DNA from: Ophioderma brevispina
Taxonomy: Eukaryota > Echinodermata > Ophiuroidea > Amphilepidida > Ophiodermatidae
Reading direction: 5' to 3'
DNA: 64,000 nt
NCBI GenBank assembly: GCA_023653785.1
Contig: JAMKCH010044186.1
Location: 18,582-82,581 of the forward strand
Positions 12,685-23,419 of this stretch are shown one piece after another (position 1 is the stretch's first letter; every line of letters starts with the position of its first letter). Below the pieces are notes generated by a model. It worked only from the letters and a program-made list of their open reading frames with translations. It was not told the origin of the DNA and ran no database searches. A program made the translations under genes and the position numbers.

Positions 12685-12760
12685 CAACCTTACTAGATTG
12701 CTTAGTTGGCAAGAGCGTTGTGCCAGTAATACAAAGGTCGCCGGTTTGAATCCGGTGTGA
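12685..12760 (+). repeat. tRNA-like SINE head or tRNA pseudogene
   Basis: An A-box-like TTAGTTGGCAAGAGC (D-arm) is followed at the usual distance by a B-box GGTTTGAATCC inside a good T-arm (GCCGG / CCGGT, 7-base loop). An anticodon-like stem TTGT/ACAA lies between them. The acceptor stem does not pair, so this is not a functional tRNA. It is most likely the head of a SINE whose body is missing or interrupted by the inverted repeat starting at 12761. Confidence 0.5.
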
Positions 12761-12915
12761 AAGTAATTATAGTCCGGCGGGAGCCACAGTCCGGGCTTCA
12801 TAGACGACAGCGGAATAAAGCGTGGAACTAATGTTGCGCGAAGAGTCAACTGAATCGAGTGCCCTATCCTTTACCGTTGTGGCCGGACTATGAGTACGGC
12901 GGACTTTAATTACTT
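12761..12915. mobile_element. Short inverted-repeat element directly after the tRNA-like sequence
   Basis: The left end AAGTAATTATAGTCCGGCGG is the near-inverse of the right end, which reads GGCGGACTTTAATTACTT. A second matching pair (CCACAGTCCGG and CCGGACTATG) lies inside. Length is about 155 bp. It abuts the T-arm of the tRNA-like sequence, so it may have inserted there or be part of a composite element. The minus-strand frame across it (12767-13033) is a by-product. Confidence 0.55.
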
Positions 12916-12929
12916 CTACACCTGCCAAG

Positions 12930-15900
12930 CGCACATTTTTTTTAACACTAACGTGTGCTGGCCATCTCCAGGGAAAGATTAATAAATATGCATCATAAAA
13001 TAGTTCTTGTTTTGTTTTTGTTCTTTCTTCCATTTTACCATCGTAGCAAGGGTACCGCTCATTACCCCATAGCGACTGATATTGTAGAAAGTCATCCTTG
13101 TTTACCTATAGAAAATATTAGATTAAATATCCAAATTTAATGTTTAATCTGTATGTTCAGATGTTTTTGAAAGTTTTTCCAGACGTGCAAAATCAGTGAG
13201 AATCTGGAAATTTTGAAATCGCCTGCTGTAGAAATCGAAATCTATTTTCCATTGCAGAATTTCTATCCCCAGTGAAACGACGTACGACGTGTGGTGTATA
13301 TTTGTACATTTTCAGACGTTGCCAAAATGGGACTAAGTGATTATCATTGAAATATCTCGAAATAACAATCCCCGTGCAGCTCAGCATGTCTTGTTTGGGG
13401 AATATTTTGTTTTAGACAATCAATAATGAACGTATGCAAAGAATATGAATGTTTCTACATATTTATCATATGGTTTTAAACTGCTTGTCCACAGACTACT
13501 TTCTCGTTTCTTTTTCTAACTGTTTGCTCTTTAACTTGAAAGTCCAACAAGGTTTCAGTCCTTTAACTTAAGGTTCATTTATTTTAATTTATAAAAAACT
13601 GAACATATGAACAAAGGATATTCTCATTTAATGTTTAAGAAAGAAGCTAGTCAACATTGTAACATTTAAAGAGAAATTGCAACTTGATCATAATTAAACA
13701 ACGATCTTACCCCGGAAAATAATTTTGCACAAACAGGATTTGATTTCCGATGCATTTTTGTACCAAACATTCCAGTGGTAACTTAAGACTCAAGTCCGAC
13801 GGGCAGTTACAGACAAGATACGGCACTAGATTACATTGTGATCTAGCCGCTATGCCCTTTGGTTGGGTTGTTATTGCTATTGTTACGCCTTGCTACAGAT
13901 CAAGACTTCAGCAGCATTTGTTTTTCCACCACCTTGGAAAGCGCTTCAGGCGAAACAAGTGAAGAAGCTTGAACTTCCTTCAAGTCTGTCCACTCTGATG
14001 CACTTTACAAAATGTCCAAGAAAAAAAGCTTTAGTTAATCATTAGTCAAGATACTTCCTCTTCTTCTTTTCTTCTTCTCTTTTTCTACTTTTCTTCTTCT
14101 TCTTTTCTTATTCTACTAGCTCATCGGTTGTGCGTTGTCTTCCTTTTCATCTTTTTTACCTTCTATGACTTTTCATCTACTTCAGTCTTGATCTTTTAAG
14201 AAATTAAAATTTCTTCACCTTCTACTTCATAATTGTTATTTTCTTTCCGCTTCGTCTTTTTTATTTTTGTGTCCCTGTTTTTCTTTTAATCTTATCAATA
14301 TAAAAAAATCTTTGCGCCCCCCCCCCCTCCCGACGCGACAAAGCCGAAACAAATATATATTGGAGCTAAACACGGTCAAGACCTTGTCTTCATTCACCTT
14401 CCATAGTGTTGTTCTTAGAATTTGTATATCAGTACTATTGTTAATGTTGTGAGGGAAGGTTGAAGATCTGCAAACAAAAAGGTTTATACCAGGTGTAGGG
14501 TGGATAATGGTTTCTGACGTCGTCGTGTACAGCTCAAAGTGAAATACATGCCAAATTGTCATATTTATGCCCGGCTAGAAATAAATGTACGGATTTCGAA
14601 TATGAGAAAATGTTAAGGGGGAGGTGTATATTGTCTTGGGCCTGATTATAATTCCCTTTAAGCCGCGTCTTAGTACACCGTATCTTAATGCAACGCAATG
14701 ATTTTTAGATACAAGAAAGCATGATCAAGGTCGGTATTTTTGATCGGAACACACTGTATAATGTTTTCGGGATGAGCCGAATAAGAAACAGGTATGAAAG
14801 TACAGCGACCGCTATTATTTCTGTATTCTTGTTGCCCGACAGTCCCATTTTATCACACCCCTTGGACTTTTTTTGGATGAGAGTATATTCCATAGGAAAC
14901 AAACTTTGCAATGGAATGTTTGGGAACCGTGAAACCACAGAGTTAAGGGTATGCCGCGCGCAAAAAGGCTGGTAACATTTTGTTTTTGTCTTTCATAATC
15001 TTCTGCCGAGAAAGTCTACCCAATATTAAAGGAAAGTAGTTTGTGTTTAAACATTAAATAATGAAAAAAGCAATATTAACGCGGGCTTTCTTATCAATCT
15101 TCTGTGTAAAATGATCGCAACTGCATGAACTATTCAAAGATAGCATCCCTCAAGAGTACTATAGATTGTAGACCGCAAACACAAGTACTAAAAAATCCCA
15201 TCATCGTATATATCACTTAAACTTATTGGAAAGCAATGTGGGTGTTTACATTGAATGAAAATTCTAGCCAGAATTTAATAACATATACCTTATTTATCTA
15301 TCATAGACATCTTTTAGGGTTTTTGCCAGATTTCGAAATTCACATACCACTGCTTTTGTTGTTTTCTACATATCTAGTAACGGTATTGATCTGACAGGTG
15401 CAATGTGGATTAACACCTCAGCTATGTGTTACGTAACAGGGGATAGTCCAGCTGGGTGGACCATACCTGCTAGACTTGTTAGGCCAACCCGTTTGACTAG
15501 CTTAGTTTAGTCCATTACGACCTACGACCCAGCATGGGTGCTTCCACAAATAGTTAATTATAGATTATTTCTACTAATTAGTTGATTTGGCTTAAGGAAG
15601 AGTATATTCATATATTCGTATATTTATATCATAACAAAGTATATGTAAGGAGAATACTATATATTTGTGATAACACCAACAATTCTACATTAATAAATTA
15701 TCTATCTTAACCAGATCAGTATTAAGTTAATTGATATGTTCCTTTTGACAGGAAGGACAAAAATAAAAACTGTAATATTTAAATCAATTCCAGATGAATA
15801 TGATATGACGACATTCAAACGTGAGACATAATACCTTTTTTCAACATTTTGCAGAAAGTACCAAAATTATCGTTGTGAAGATTTTATGTGGCGAAGATGG

Positions 15901-16238
15901 GATTTCGTACTATCCATTAATAGAGTGTCCGCGTTTTGGATCAGCGGACATCTTTGATGGTCAAACAATACACTCACCTGAACATATAAATGTGGTCCAG
16001 GTGCAAACAGGTGGACGCATAATTCATGGCACTCTCTATTATTAATTCTATTGGAACCATCTTCTTTTTGTGTGTTCTGAAAATATTCCTGATATTGTAA
16101 TTAGTTTGATATTGACACACGAATAACAGCATAATAGGCCTATACTTTCAACTTTTGGATCTAATAACAATTACAAGAAAATCACTTATTTAGAATGAAT
16201 TCCGTTTTTTTATAATTGCGCTGGAGTTTTTGGAATGG
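12930..16238. other. Gene-free DNA with low-complexity tracts
   Basis: No gene supported. A pyrimidine-rich (CTT)n-like tract lies at about 14050-14115 and an 11-base C-run at 14317-14327. The plus frame 15821-16045 (about 74 codons) looks less repetitive than its neighbours but matches no family I know, and its ends carry a weak inverted repeat (ATTAATAGAGTG / CACTCTCTATTATTAAT), so it may lie in a decayed element. Confidence 0.35.
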
Positions 16239-16309
16239 CTGGTTTGTCACCTGAATTTATAGTGACAAGTACCCCTAAATGAACAGAACTCATTCCAATC
16301 TTGTAATTT
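16239..16309. mobile_element. Truncated copy of the 1.95-kb MITE
   Basis: The sequence from GGTTTGTCACCTGAATTTA through AACAGAACTCATTCCAATC matches the left inner arm and loop of the MITE at 1941-2165 (there TGGTTGTCACATGAATTTA and AACAGAACTCATCACAATC). The outer ends and the other arm are absent. It is a dead fragment lying just upstream of the inverted minisatellite. Confidence 0.65.
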
Positions 16310-16329
16310 ACCTCATCTTGGTGTGGGTG

Positions 16330-17187
16330 TGACTTGCCTTTGGTCTAATCCCACTTGGTCTAATTGCCATTTTGGCTAACTCCAATTGGTCTAATACCAT
16401 TTAGTGTAATAGCCATTTAGGCTAATAACCATTTAGTCTAATAGCCATGTAGTCGCATATTCATCTGGTCTAAATCTCATATCGTCTAATATCCATCTGG
16501 TCTAATATCCATTTGGTCTAATACCCAATTGGTCTAATATCCATCTGGTCTAATATCCATTGGTCTAATATCCATTGGTCTAATACCATTGGTCTAATAT
16601 CCATTTGGTCTAATACCATTGGTCTAATATCCATCTGGTCTAATATCCATCTGGTCTAATATCCATTTGGTCTAATATCCATCTGGTCTAATATCCATTT
16701 GGTCTAATATCCATTTGGTCTAATGTCATCTGGTCCAAATGGGTATTAGACCAAATGGATATTAGACCAGATGGATATTAGACCAAATGGATATTAGACC
16801 AAATGGATATTAGACCAGATGGATATTAGACCAGATGGATATTAGACCAATGATATTAGACCAAATGGATATTAGACCAATGGGTATTAGACCAAATGGA
16901 TATTAGACCAAATGGATATTAGACCAGATGGATATTAGACCAAATGGATATTAGACCAAATGGATATTAGACCAGATGGATATTAGACCAAATGGTAGTA
17001 GACGAAAATGGGCATTAGACTAGACGGGCATTAGACCAAATGGCTATTAGACATTTTGGTTGTTAGATTAATTGGATGTTAGACTTAATGGTTATTAGAC
17101 ACATTGGTATTAGACAATATGAGTTTAGACCAATTGAAGCTAGACCAAATGGGATTAGACCAAATGGCAATAAACCGACGCAAGTCA
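16330..17187. mobile_element. Inverted minisatellite / foldback transposon-like element
   Basis: The left half (16330-16735) is a tandem array of a 15-16 bp unit, typically GGTCTAATATCCATTT or the same with ATCTG. The right half (about 16738-17187) is the same array in reverse complement (ATTAGACCAAATGGATAT). Units near the centre are nearly uniform; outward both arms degrade, and they do so in parallel, ending in TGACTTGC at the left and GCAAGTCA at the right. This mirror order shows the arms share an origin as one long inverted repeat. Foldback elements, including the sea urchin TU family as I recall it, have tandem short repeats in long inverted ends. No transposase or central domain is present. 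A target duplication is unclear (GGGT-like bases flank both sides). Confidence 0.7.
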
Positions 17188-17212
17188 GGGTACTCAAATC
17201 GTAAGCGCCAGG

Positions 17213-17574
17213 TACATGGTATATAGGCTCTCTGTGTCACCGAAAGTCCTCCATTTACTCACACCCAAAGATTTCCGGGTTTTTTTTCGGAACAAAATTA
17301 ATTCGATTTTAAAAGAGAAATTTCTTCTACTTTGCCTCAAATCCACTAAAAAATAAATATCTTGATTTGAGGGTTTAAAAACCACAATTTTCAGAGGGTT
17401 TAAAAACCACAATTTTCAGTTACCTGACCTCAGAAAGACCCATGGTTTCGGCAATTTTTGACCATGTTGACGGGGTTTATTTTACTGATTGGTCCTTGAC
17501 TGGGAACTTGGTGGAAAGTCCGGGAGTACAGGCACTCAAGTTCATTGTTAAGTGCCCAACCAACCTCATGGGAC
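17213..17574 (+). repeat. Direct duplication D1, copy 1 (MITE-empty)
   Basis: About 360 bp, from TACATGGTATATAGGCTC to CCTCATGGGAC, repeated almost exactly at 17716-18079. The TA at 17213-17214 is the uninterrupted form of the site that in copy 2 is preceded by the end of a TA-inserting MITE. Each copy contains an internal direct repeat of GGGTTTAAAAACCACAATTTT. The 72- and 75-codon minus frames in the two copies are the same chance frame. Confidence 0.8.
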
Positions 17575-17595
17575 AAAAAAAAAAAAAAAAAAAAA
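17575..17595. repeat. 21-base A-run at duplication junction
   Basis: A pure A homopolymer joins the end of D1 copy 1 to the interior of a MITE. At the equivalent place copy 2 reads GGGACACACAACC, so the run is not part of the duplicated sequence. Comparable A-runs separate the duplications at 29.62 kb, 41.64 kb and 49.66 kb. Confidence 0.85.
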
Positions 17596-17715
17596 TTTCC
17601 GTAAATTAACATTTTTTATGTTTTTTGTTTTTTATTTTTATTGTTTTTGTAAAACAGATTTTCCGTAAATTTACGGAAAATCTGTTTTCTTAATTTACGG
17701 AAATTTTTAACAGTG
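17596..17715 (+). mobile_element. 3' half of the CACTGTTAAA (TA-target) MITE
   Basis: This matches the right portion of the complete element at 30073-30439, including the AAAACAGATTTTCCG stem with its inverse, and the terminal TTTTTAACAGTG. It is followed by TA (17716-17717) and then D1 copy 2. The left half is missing and replaced by the A-run. Confidence 0.8.
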
Positions 17716-18079
17716 TACATGGTATATATAGGCTCTCTGTGTCACCGAAAGTCCTCCATTTACTCACACCCAAAGATTTCCGGGTTTTTTTTCGGAACAA
17801 AATTAATTCGATTTTAAAAGAGAAATTTCTTCTACTTTGCCTCAAATCCACTAAAAAATAAATATCTTGATTTGAGGGTTTAAAAACCACAATTTTCAGA
17901 GGGTTTAAAAACCACAATTTTCAGTTACCTGACCTCAGAAAGACCCATGGTTTCGGCAATTTTTGACCATGTTGACGGGGTTTATTTTACTGATTGGTCC
18001 TTGACTGGGAACTTGGTGGAAAGTCCGGGAGTACAGGCACTCAAGTTCATTGTTAAGTGCCCAACCAACCTCATGGGAC
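17716..18079 (+). repeat. Direct duplication D1, copy 2 (MITE-filled side)
   Basis: Near-identical to 17213-17574, with a TATATA versus TATA length difference near the start. It begins exactly at the TA target flanking the MITE right end, so this copy represents the allele or paralogue carrying the insertion. Confidence 0.8.
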
Positions 18080-18236
18080 ACACAACCTCATATTACCCCT
18101 CAACAGCTCGATGTCATTCAACTTGTATCATATCTTGTCATGTAGTATGCGGTATGGGATATTTGTTTTGGCAGATATTAATACCCTGCAATTATTAATG
18201 CTTCAAGTTATATTTTTCCTTAAAATGTAATTTTTT

Positions 18237-18268
18237 ATAAAAGTATCGGATATCTCCGACACTTTTAT
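18237..18268. other. Stable hairpin
   Basis: The 14-base arms ATAAAAGTATCGGA (18237-18250) and TCCGACACTTTTAT (18255-18268) pair with one mismatch around a TATC loop. No T-run or gene context indicates a terminator; it is simply a strong cruciform-forming sequence. Confidence 0.6.
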
Positions 18269-18269
18269 C

Positions 18270-18945
18270 AAGGCTTACTGGAGGTGAGTGTGAATATGAC
18301 ACCCTTTTTTTCAATGTGAACTTAGACCTTAGATAAACCTGGGATCATAATAAACATAGAGCCCAGTTTTAGTCACATTCATTTTTAAACAAGTATTAGG
18401 CCTATATCTTGCCTTAATTGCTTATTTTACAAGCTCATCAAAACTGATACATGAAAACAATGATGTATATAGAAACAAAAATCCCATACCCTTAATTACT
18501 CATATATATACAAGAGATATCACACCAGGTTTGTTACTTTAAGTGATTTTAAATGTTTAAGGAAGATATCTGTAGTACAATAAAATGAATTGTTTTTGTT
18601 GTCATAATTAATTTTGACCAATATTGGTCTATATGGAAATGTATGCTTTTTTTAGAAAGAAAACAATAGTAACATTTTATTTGATTTATGGTTCTTGATT
18701 ATGAGAATAAAAGCCAAAATTTCATTTTGACAATAAAAGTTGCAAACCAAATGATCTGTCTTGTTCACGCTTTATTGATTTGGCGTGATTAGAAACTGAT
18801 GCAAGTTACCCAGATAGGTATACAGTCAGGAAAATGGGTGATTTTATTCGAATGAGTATAACTCGGGTTTGGCATGTGCAATTTTTTTTTTTAAACAGGT
18901 TTTTTTTTAATTTAGACTTCCAGAAATTGCTTTTTGCAAAGATAA
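18270..18945. other. Gene-free AT-rich DNA
   Basis: I see no gene or repeat apart from short A and T homopolymers at about 18880-18910 just upstream of the SINE. Confidence 0.45.
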
Positions 18946-18949
18946 ATTG

Positions 18950-19245
18950 AGGGCACATGTGGTCCAGTGGATACAATGACCGCCCCATGACCCAAAGGTC
19001 CTGGGTTCAACTCCCGCTGAAGCCAATATGTTGTGCACTTGGGCAAGGCACTTTACCTCGCTTGCTTCTCTCCACCCATGTGCTAAATGGGGAGCTGTTA
19101 TAGGAATATTGTCCATTGAGCGCCGCCCAAGGTATGAGTATGCATTGGGCATTTGTAAGGCAGCTGACATATTCTAGTGGCAGCGGAATAAATAAAAGCG
19201 CTTTGATACATTGTAAAAGGCGCTATATAAATGTCGACATTTATT
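18950..19245 (+). mobile_element. tRNA-derived SINE, copy 1
   Basis: The head has an A-box-like TGGTCCAGTGG (18959-18969) and a B-box GGTTCAACTCC (19004-19014), spaced as in tRNAs. The body contains TGCACTTGGGCAAGGCA, GGGGAGCTGTTATAGG and GTGGCAGCGGAATAA. The 3' end has AGCGCTTTGATA and GGCGCTATATAAATG, a tail type common in invertebrate SINEs. About 295 bp. A diverged relative is at 26587-26925. A minus-strand frame across the element (18907-19170) is not a gene. Confidence 0.75.
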
Positions 19246-19249
19246 TATA

Positions 19250-20585
19250 TTACTTTGCAGAGACTTCCTTTTAGATTTCTTTACTAAACCACGACAAAAA
19301 TGAGTAACTTCTTTTTGAAGCATGTAGTACATGCATCATCTTGGTGTTAGCGATGAGCAGTCTACTGACACAGAACGCAGCAACTACCATTCCATCAAAT
19401 ACCAACTATAAGCCATAAACACGTTAAAAGGACAAGATCAAATGTATTATTTTTAACATTGAAATCCAGAAGTGTTAAAGAACCCGCGGCCACCAAAAAC
19501 AGGAAACAAACGAGTGCAGAGGCTAATGCCTAAGAATCGCAGAATGTCTTAGCAAAACAAATAAGATAGAAACGAACTGGAAACAGGTGGTCAAAAACTT
19601 TTACAGAGAGAAAGGGAGTTGAAAATACAAAATATTCTACGCTTAAAAACAGCCCTCATCGATACTATTTGTTCTACCTTATAGCAAGACTTTATGGTGA
19701 CCCGAACATGTTAAAATCGTGCCTATTTTCTTGCTCCTTTCACCTCTCTCGCCATTCCCTGTCGGTTAGCATCCACAAAATACAAAGCTTTACGCTACCC
19801 TTAAGGGACAGAAAAATAGGCTCCGAGATGCTATTTTTCACGTCAGGTAAAATATGGACCGTAGACCAGTTCCGCCTCCGAACGCGCAATCCCCAGCGAA
19901 TTCGGCAGACACAAGTTGCCTTTGGAAATAAAACATTACTAATAACAAGCAATGTAAGGACACGAACAATTTTTAGGATTTGATCAATTTATGGTCTAGA
20001 TCATAAATCTAGAAATCCCAAGTCTCCCTCCGTTTCCGATATCTGTGACAAGCGAACTTTTATCTGACGGTTACAAGATTGAGGTGAAGACTAACAGTTT
20101 GCATACATCCTATAGGCCCATATATACATGTAAGACCTGGTTTAAATATTCTCAACGTGTTCAAGCTTAATTGTCACAATCTTACTCGATGCTGTATTGC
20201 CGCATACAGCTCTGGGGAGTAAGTATAAGATAATGCACGGTGCAGTGCATTCGCAGATATAATTGAACTGATTGGTAAATTAATATGCATTAGCAGGGTC
20301 ACTCGCGCTTTGCGATTGCGCATTAGTCAATTCTTCACATATCTTGATTTTGCCTAATTAGCGTAGTAGATTTACTTACTGATAATTATGATCTTGATAT
20401 ATCAGATCTAGTTGAATTGGTAAAATCGGTTTTAAACACCACAGATTTTTCTAATTGGCCATTGAAGGACATACTTGTGTTATAGTTGCGTGCCTTTTGG
20501 CGTCAACTTAAATCTGTTCCTTCCCCTTTCGTTAAAGCTGCATGGTCTGGGAGGTTGTGATAATGAACGTTCCATTCAATCGTTT
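19250..20585. other. Gene-free DNA; one weak open segment
   Basis: No gene is supported. At 19669-19983 there is a 104-codon plus frame with an opposing 70-codon minus frame (19740-19952), partly in GC-richer sequence; neither translation is recognisable. At about 20234-20256 GCAC and GTGC words form a small inverted repeat. Confidence 0.35.
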
Positions 20586-20588
20586 CAA

Positions 20589-20948
20589 GTCAATGCAGGC
20601 GTGCATTATTAAACTATTGTTTATTGGTGAACTCCTGATACTGATAATGAACGCCCGATAATGCACCATGCATATTCAAGTCGATGATATGCACGCATGT
20701 ATATTCAAATGTAATGTCACCGTGTATTTATCACAAATATACTGCTGTACCAGTTTATATCATAAACCACTGGTAGCATTTTTTGAAATGGGTTTTTTTT
20801 CGGTGCAAGATATATTCGTAATAATGCACTATACCTCAACTTTGAATAAGCATGGATGCATTATCGGGCGTGCACGTGCATTATCAGTACCAGAAGTGCA
20901 CCAATAAACAGTGGTTTAATAATCATGATAATTCACACCTGCATTGAC
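20589..20948. mobile_element. Long inverted-repeat (MITE-like) element
   Basis: Arms at about 20589-20665 and 20849-20948 are inverted copies. The outer ends are GTCAATGCAGG and CCTGCATTGAC, with TTTATTGGTG / CACCAATAAA and CGCCCGATAATGCA / TGCATTATCGGGCG inside. The loop of about 180 bp has no coding potential; the 79-codon plus frame (20668-20907) is incidental. The right arm carries a few extra bases. Target duplication not resolved. Confidence 0.65.
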
Positions 20949-20959
20949 TTTCCCTTCAA

Positions 20960-23020
20960 GTGGAAGCACTTGAACATCCGATTTGAATACCGTGAGATTT
21001 GATTCTCTCTATCATTTTCTTTCTTTGTCCTATTTTTATTTCCTATCTATTTCTTTCTTCTATTTTGTTTCTTTTCTCTTCTTGACTTTACATCTTTGTT
21101 TTCGTTGTTCTTTCTTTCTTTTTATCTTTTACTGTACTTTGTGCTACTGTCTTTCTATTTCTTTTTTTTTTCACTCCTTCAGTGGTCAGTCCTCTCAGTT
21201 TCTTTTCTTTAATTTGGTTTTAGTGTTTGTTTGTTTTTTTTCCCTAACCTTTCTTTCCATCTTTAGTTTCCACAGAATTCAAGCAAAGCACACTTACCAG
21301 TATAGTTACCACGTCACGTTTATGAAACCCAGTAAGTTAAAAAGACTGATTAACAATAAACATTATTTCCTCACAAAGATCTAGTTTAACCACCGTTCTA
21401 TTTCCCTTGTATTTTCAATATTATATCATCACCCATCATTCGTCAAATAACTAATTACGACCGACGTGATCTATTTGACAGATCAGTTAATCAGAGGCAG
21501 TCCGTCAAAGAGTATGCGATAAAATGTCACGAACAATAATTTGATGTATCTGAGCTATGTACTATCATCATTCCATACAATATCTTTACTGAAAATACAG
21601 ATGGGTCTTGCCAGGTGAAAATGATAGCAATTTCTGTGTCAACTGATCTGTAAATCTTCAGATATAATAAGAGATATATTGGTAAACTTGAAAGGATTAC
21701 TAATTTGGAAACAGTTTGTCGAATTTCCCGCTATCATTCTGAAGATTCTCCACGTTAGATAGAATTTTATCTAACCTTTGGGATCTGTACAATTTTCACA
21801 CACATTTGGTACATGCATTTTGGGTTGATCAACAAATTATGTACACAACTATACAGTGGTTGAAATAGTACCCAAGGTTGAGTAACATTGTCCCCAGTAT
21901 TTTAAAAGTGTAAGGGAATAAATATATTTATGTTCCTCTTAAGAACGGTATTTTGTAGGCTGCACTTTTAAACAAGTTTAACTTAGTGCGTCTAAAGGGG
22001 CATTTCATCCGTAGCCCACCCCCTGTCCCCGACTTACCTAAAAAGTGTTTAAGGCAGCTCAATTGTTGGCCTTAGTATTGCATAAGTACCTGATCTTACG
22101 TACAGATTCCATCTTCTCTACAACAAATTCAACACTTGGTTGTCTTCTATCTGTAAATTCAAGCAGCGCTAAGACCAACCGTTCAGATGACAAACAACTT
22201 TTAGGTATATATTCGCTACAAGAAATGATGGTATGTTCTGTCCGATAACTGATAGAAATTAAAAACAAATTGACTAATAAGACAAATTCACAAATCGTTT
22301 GTTCATCTCGCCAAATTCCGAGATAGGAGGCAAGAGAAATTATTGAGAATAAACTTTCATTCCGAGATATCTAATGAACCACAAACAAAATGTGCTTGAA
22401 TAACGAAATGCACCTTTAATCTTAACCTTTACCATTTTTAAAAGCCAAAATAGGTGAAGCACAAATTTTAAAACATAGCCAGTATGGCCAGATGATACAT
22501 TTTCAGGCAATTTTTTTCCAAACGTCAACCATCTCATTGATACTATTTCTAGGCCTAAATCACCTGATGATCCTCATTCCAATTCTCTTATAACATATAA
22601 AAATCAGTTGCAGTGAACCACGATCATCCATTTCCCATTCGCCTAAAGCCTTTGATACGGCTACGAATCTAAATACACGCTCTACATACGCCACAGCCCG
22701 TCTCTGATACAACACTACATTGACAAACCAGTATGCAACATTGAGACGGCACGTCAATGAAGTGGGGAAAAATTGTTCTTACGTTGCGCGACATTTAGAG
22801 GTGTTTCAAAGCTCATAAATCAATTGATGACATGAAAGCAAATTATAAAGGTATTAAAAGAGTTTCTATGATTGCACACTTTAGGTTATGTCTCCAGTTA
22901 GTTCTCGTGAGACGTTTCGCCAGTATGACTGATAGTAATATCATTTTTGTCTTTTGGGAGATGCGAACATGTGATGACAGTAGGAATTAGGAGTCTCATC
23001 TCAACTTAACATCAATGTTC
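20960..23020. other. Gene-free DNA with a pyrimidine-rich tract
   Basis: About 21000-21250 is a T/C-rich tract that produces a spurious 133-codon frame of F, S, L and Y residues. At 21990 the segment TAAAGGGGCATTTCATCC resembles the starts at 8249 and 61473 but no more of that repeat can be followed. Nothing else is recognised; the minus frame 22560-22757 matches no family I know. Confidence 0.4.
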
Positions 23021-23024
23021 TATT

Positions 23025-23159
23025 TCGAGGGTTTTGTGCAAGAAGGCCCCCATCTGCAATAGCTGCCATTTGTCAGTTGTGTTCTTGTTACGTGTTATAC
23101 CTGCCAAATCTAGCATGTGGCAGCTATTGCAGATGGGTCCTTTTGGCCTAAACCCTCGA
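23025..23159. mobile_element. Short stem-loop element (about 135 bp)
   Basis: The left arm TCGAGGGTTTTGTGCAAGAA, continuing with CCCATCTGCAATAGCTGCCA, is the near-inverse of the right arm TGGCAGCTATTGCAGATGGG, continuing to AAACCCTCGA. Arms are about 43 bp with a loop of about 45 bp. It would form a long hairpin if transcribed. It could be a tiny MITE or a hairpin RNA precursor; the sequence alone does not decide. Confidence 0.6.
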
Positions 23160-23315
23160 TTGTGAACGCTTCAAAATGGCTGAAACAAGGCTAAGTTGTC
23201 CTATACGCTACATGCCAGTCCGACGAGGTTAAGACAGACACATTAAATAAAGCAGAGAGCAAGTCGCAGCCAGGGGATGTCGGATAGTATCGTCCCTACC
23301 TCCCCATCCAATTCA

Positions 23316-23415
23316 CCCTGCTTATAACCCCTTCAACCCTGGTTATAACCCTTTCAACCCTGGTTATAATTCTTTCATCCCTGACTATAAGCATTTCAAC
23401 CCTGGTTATAACACT
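23316..23415 (+). repeat. Tandem repeat, about 22-bp unit
   Basis: Four to five imperfect copies of a unit reading roughly CTGGTTATAACCCTTTCAAC. Outer copies are more diverged (CTGACTATAAGCATTTCAAC). Confidence 0.8.
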
Positions 23416-23419
23416 TAAA

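Noticed and set aside
12685..12760. Functional tRNA gene
   Set aside because: A and B boxes are present but the acceptor stem does not pair and the anticodon arm is poor.
16330..17187. CRISPR array
   Set aside because: The short regularly repeated unit could suggest CRISPR, but units are contiguous with no unique spacers, the array is inverted about a centre, and the window is eukaryotic.
18237..18268. Transcription terminator
   Set aside because: A strong hairpin, but the genome is eukaryotic and no transcript or T-tract context supports intrinsic termination.
19669..19983. 104-codon plus frame as an exon
   Set aside because: An opposing frame is also open and neither translation is recognisable; no splice signals stood out.
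20983..21384. 133-codon frame rich in F, S, L and Y
   Set aside because: It is produced by a low-complexity pyrimidine tract; no domain or membrane topology can be trusted.
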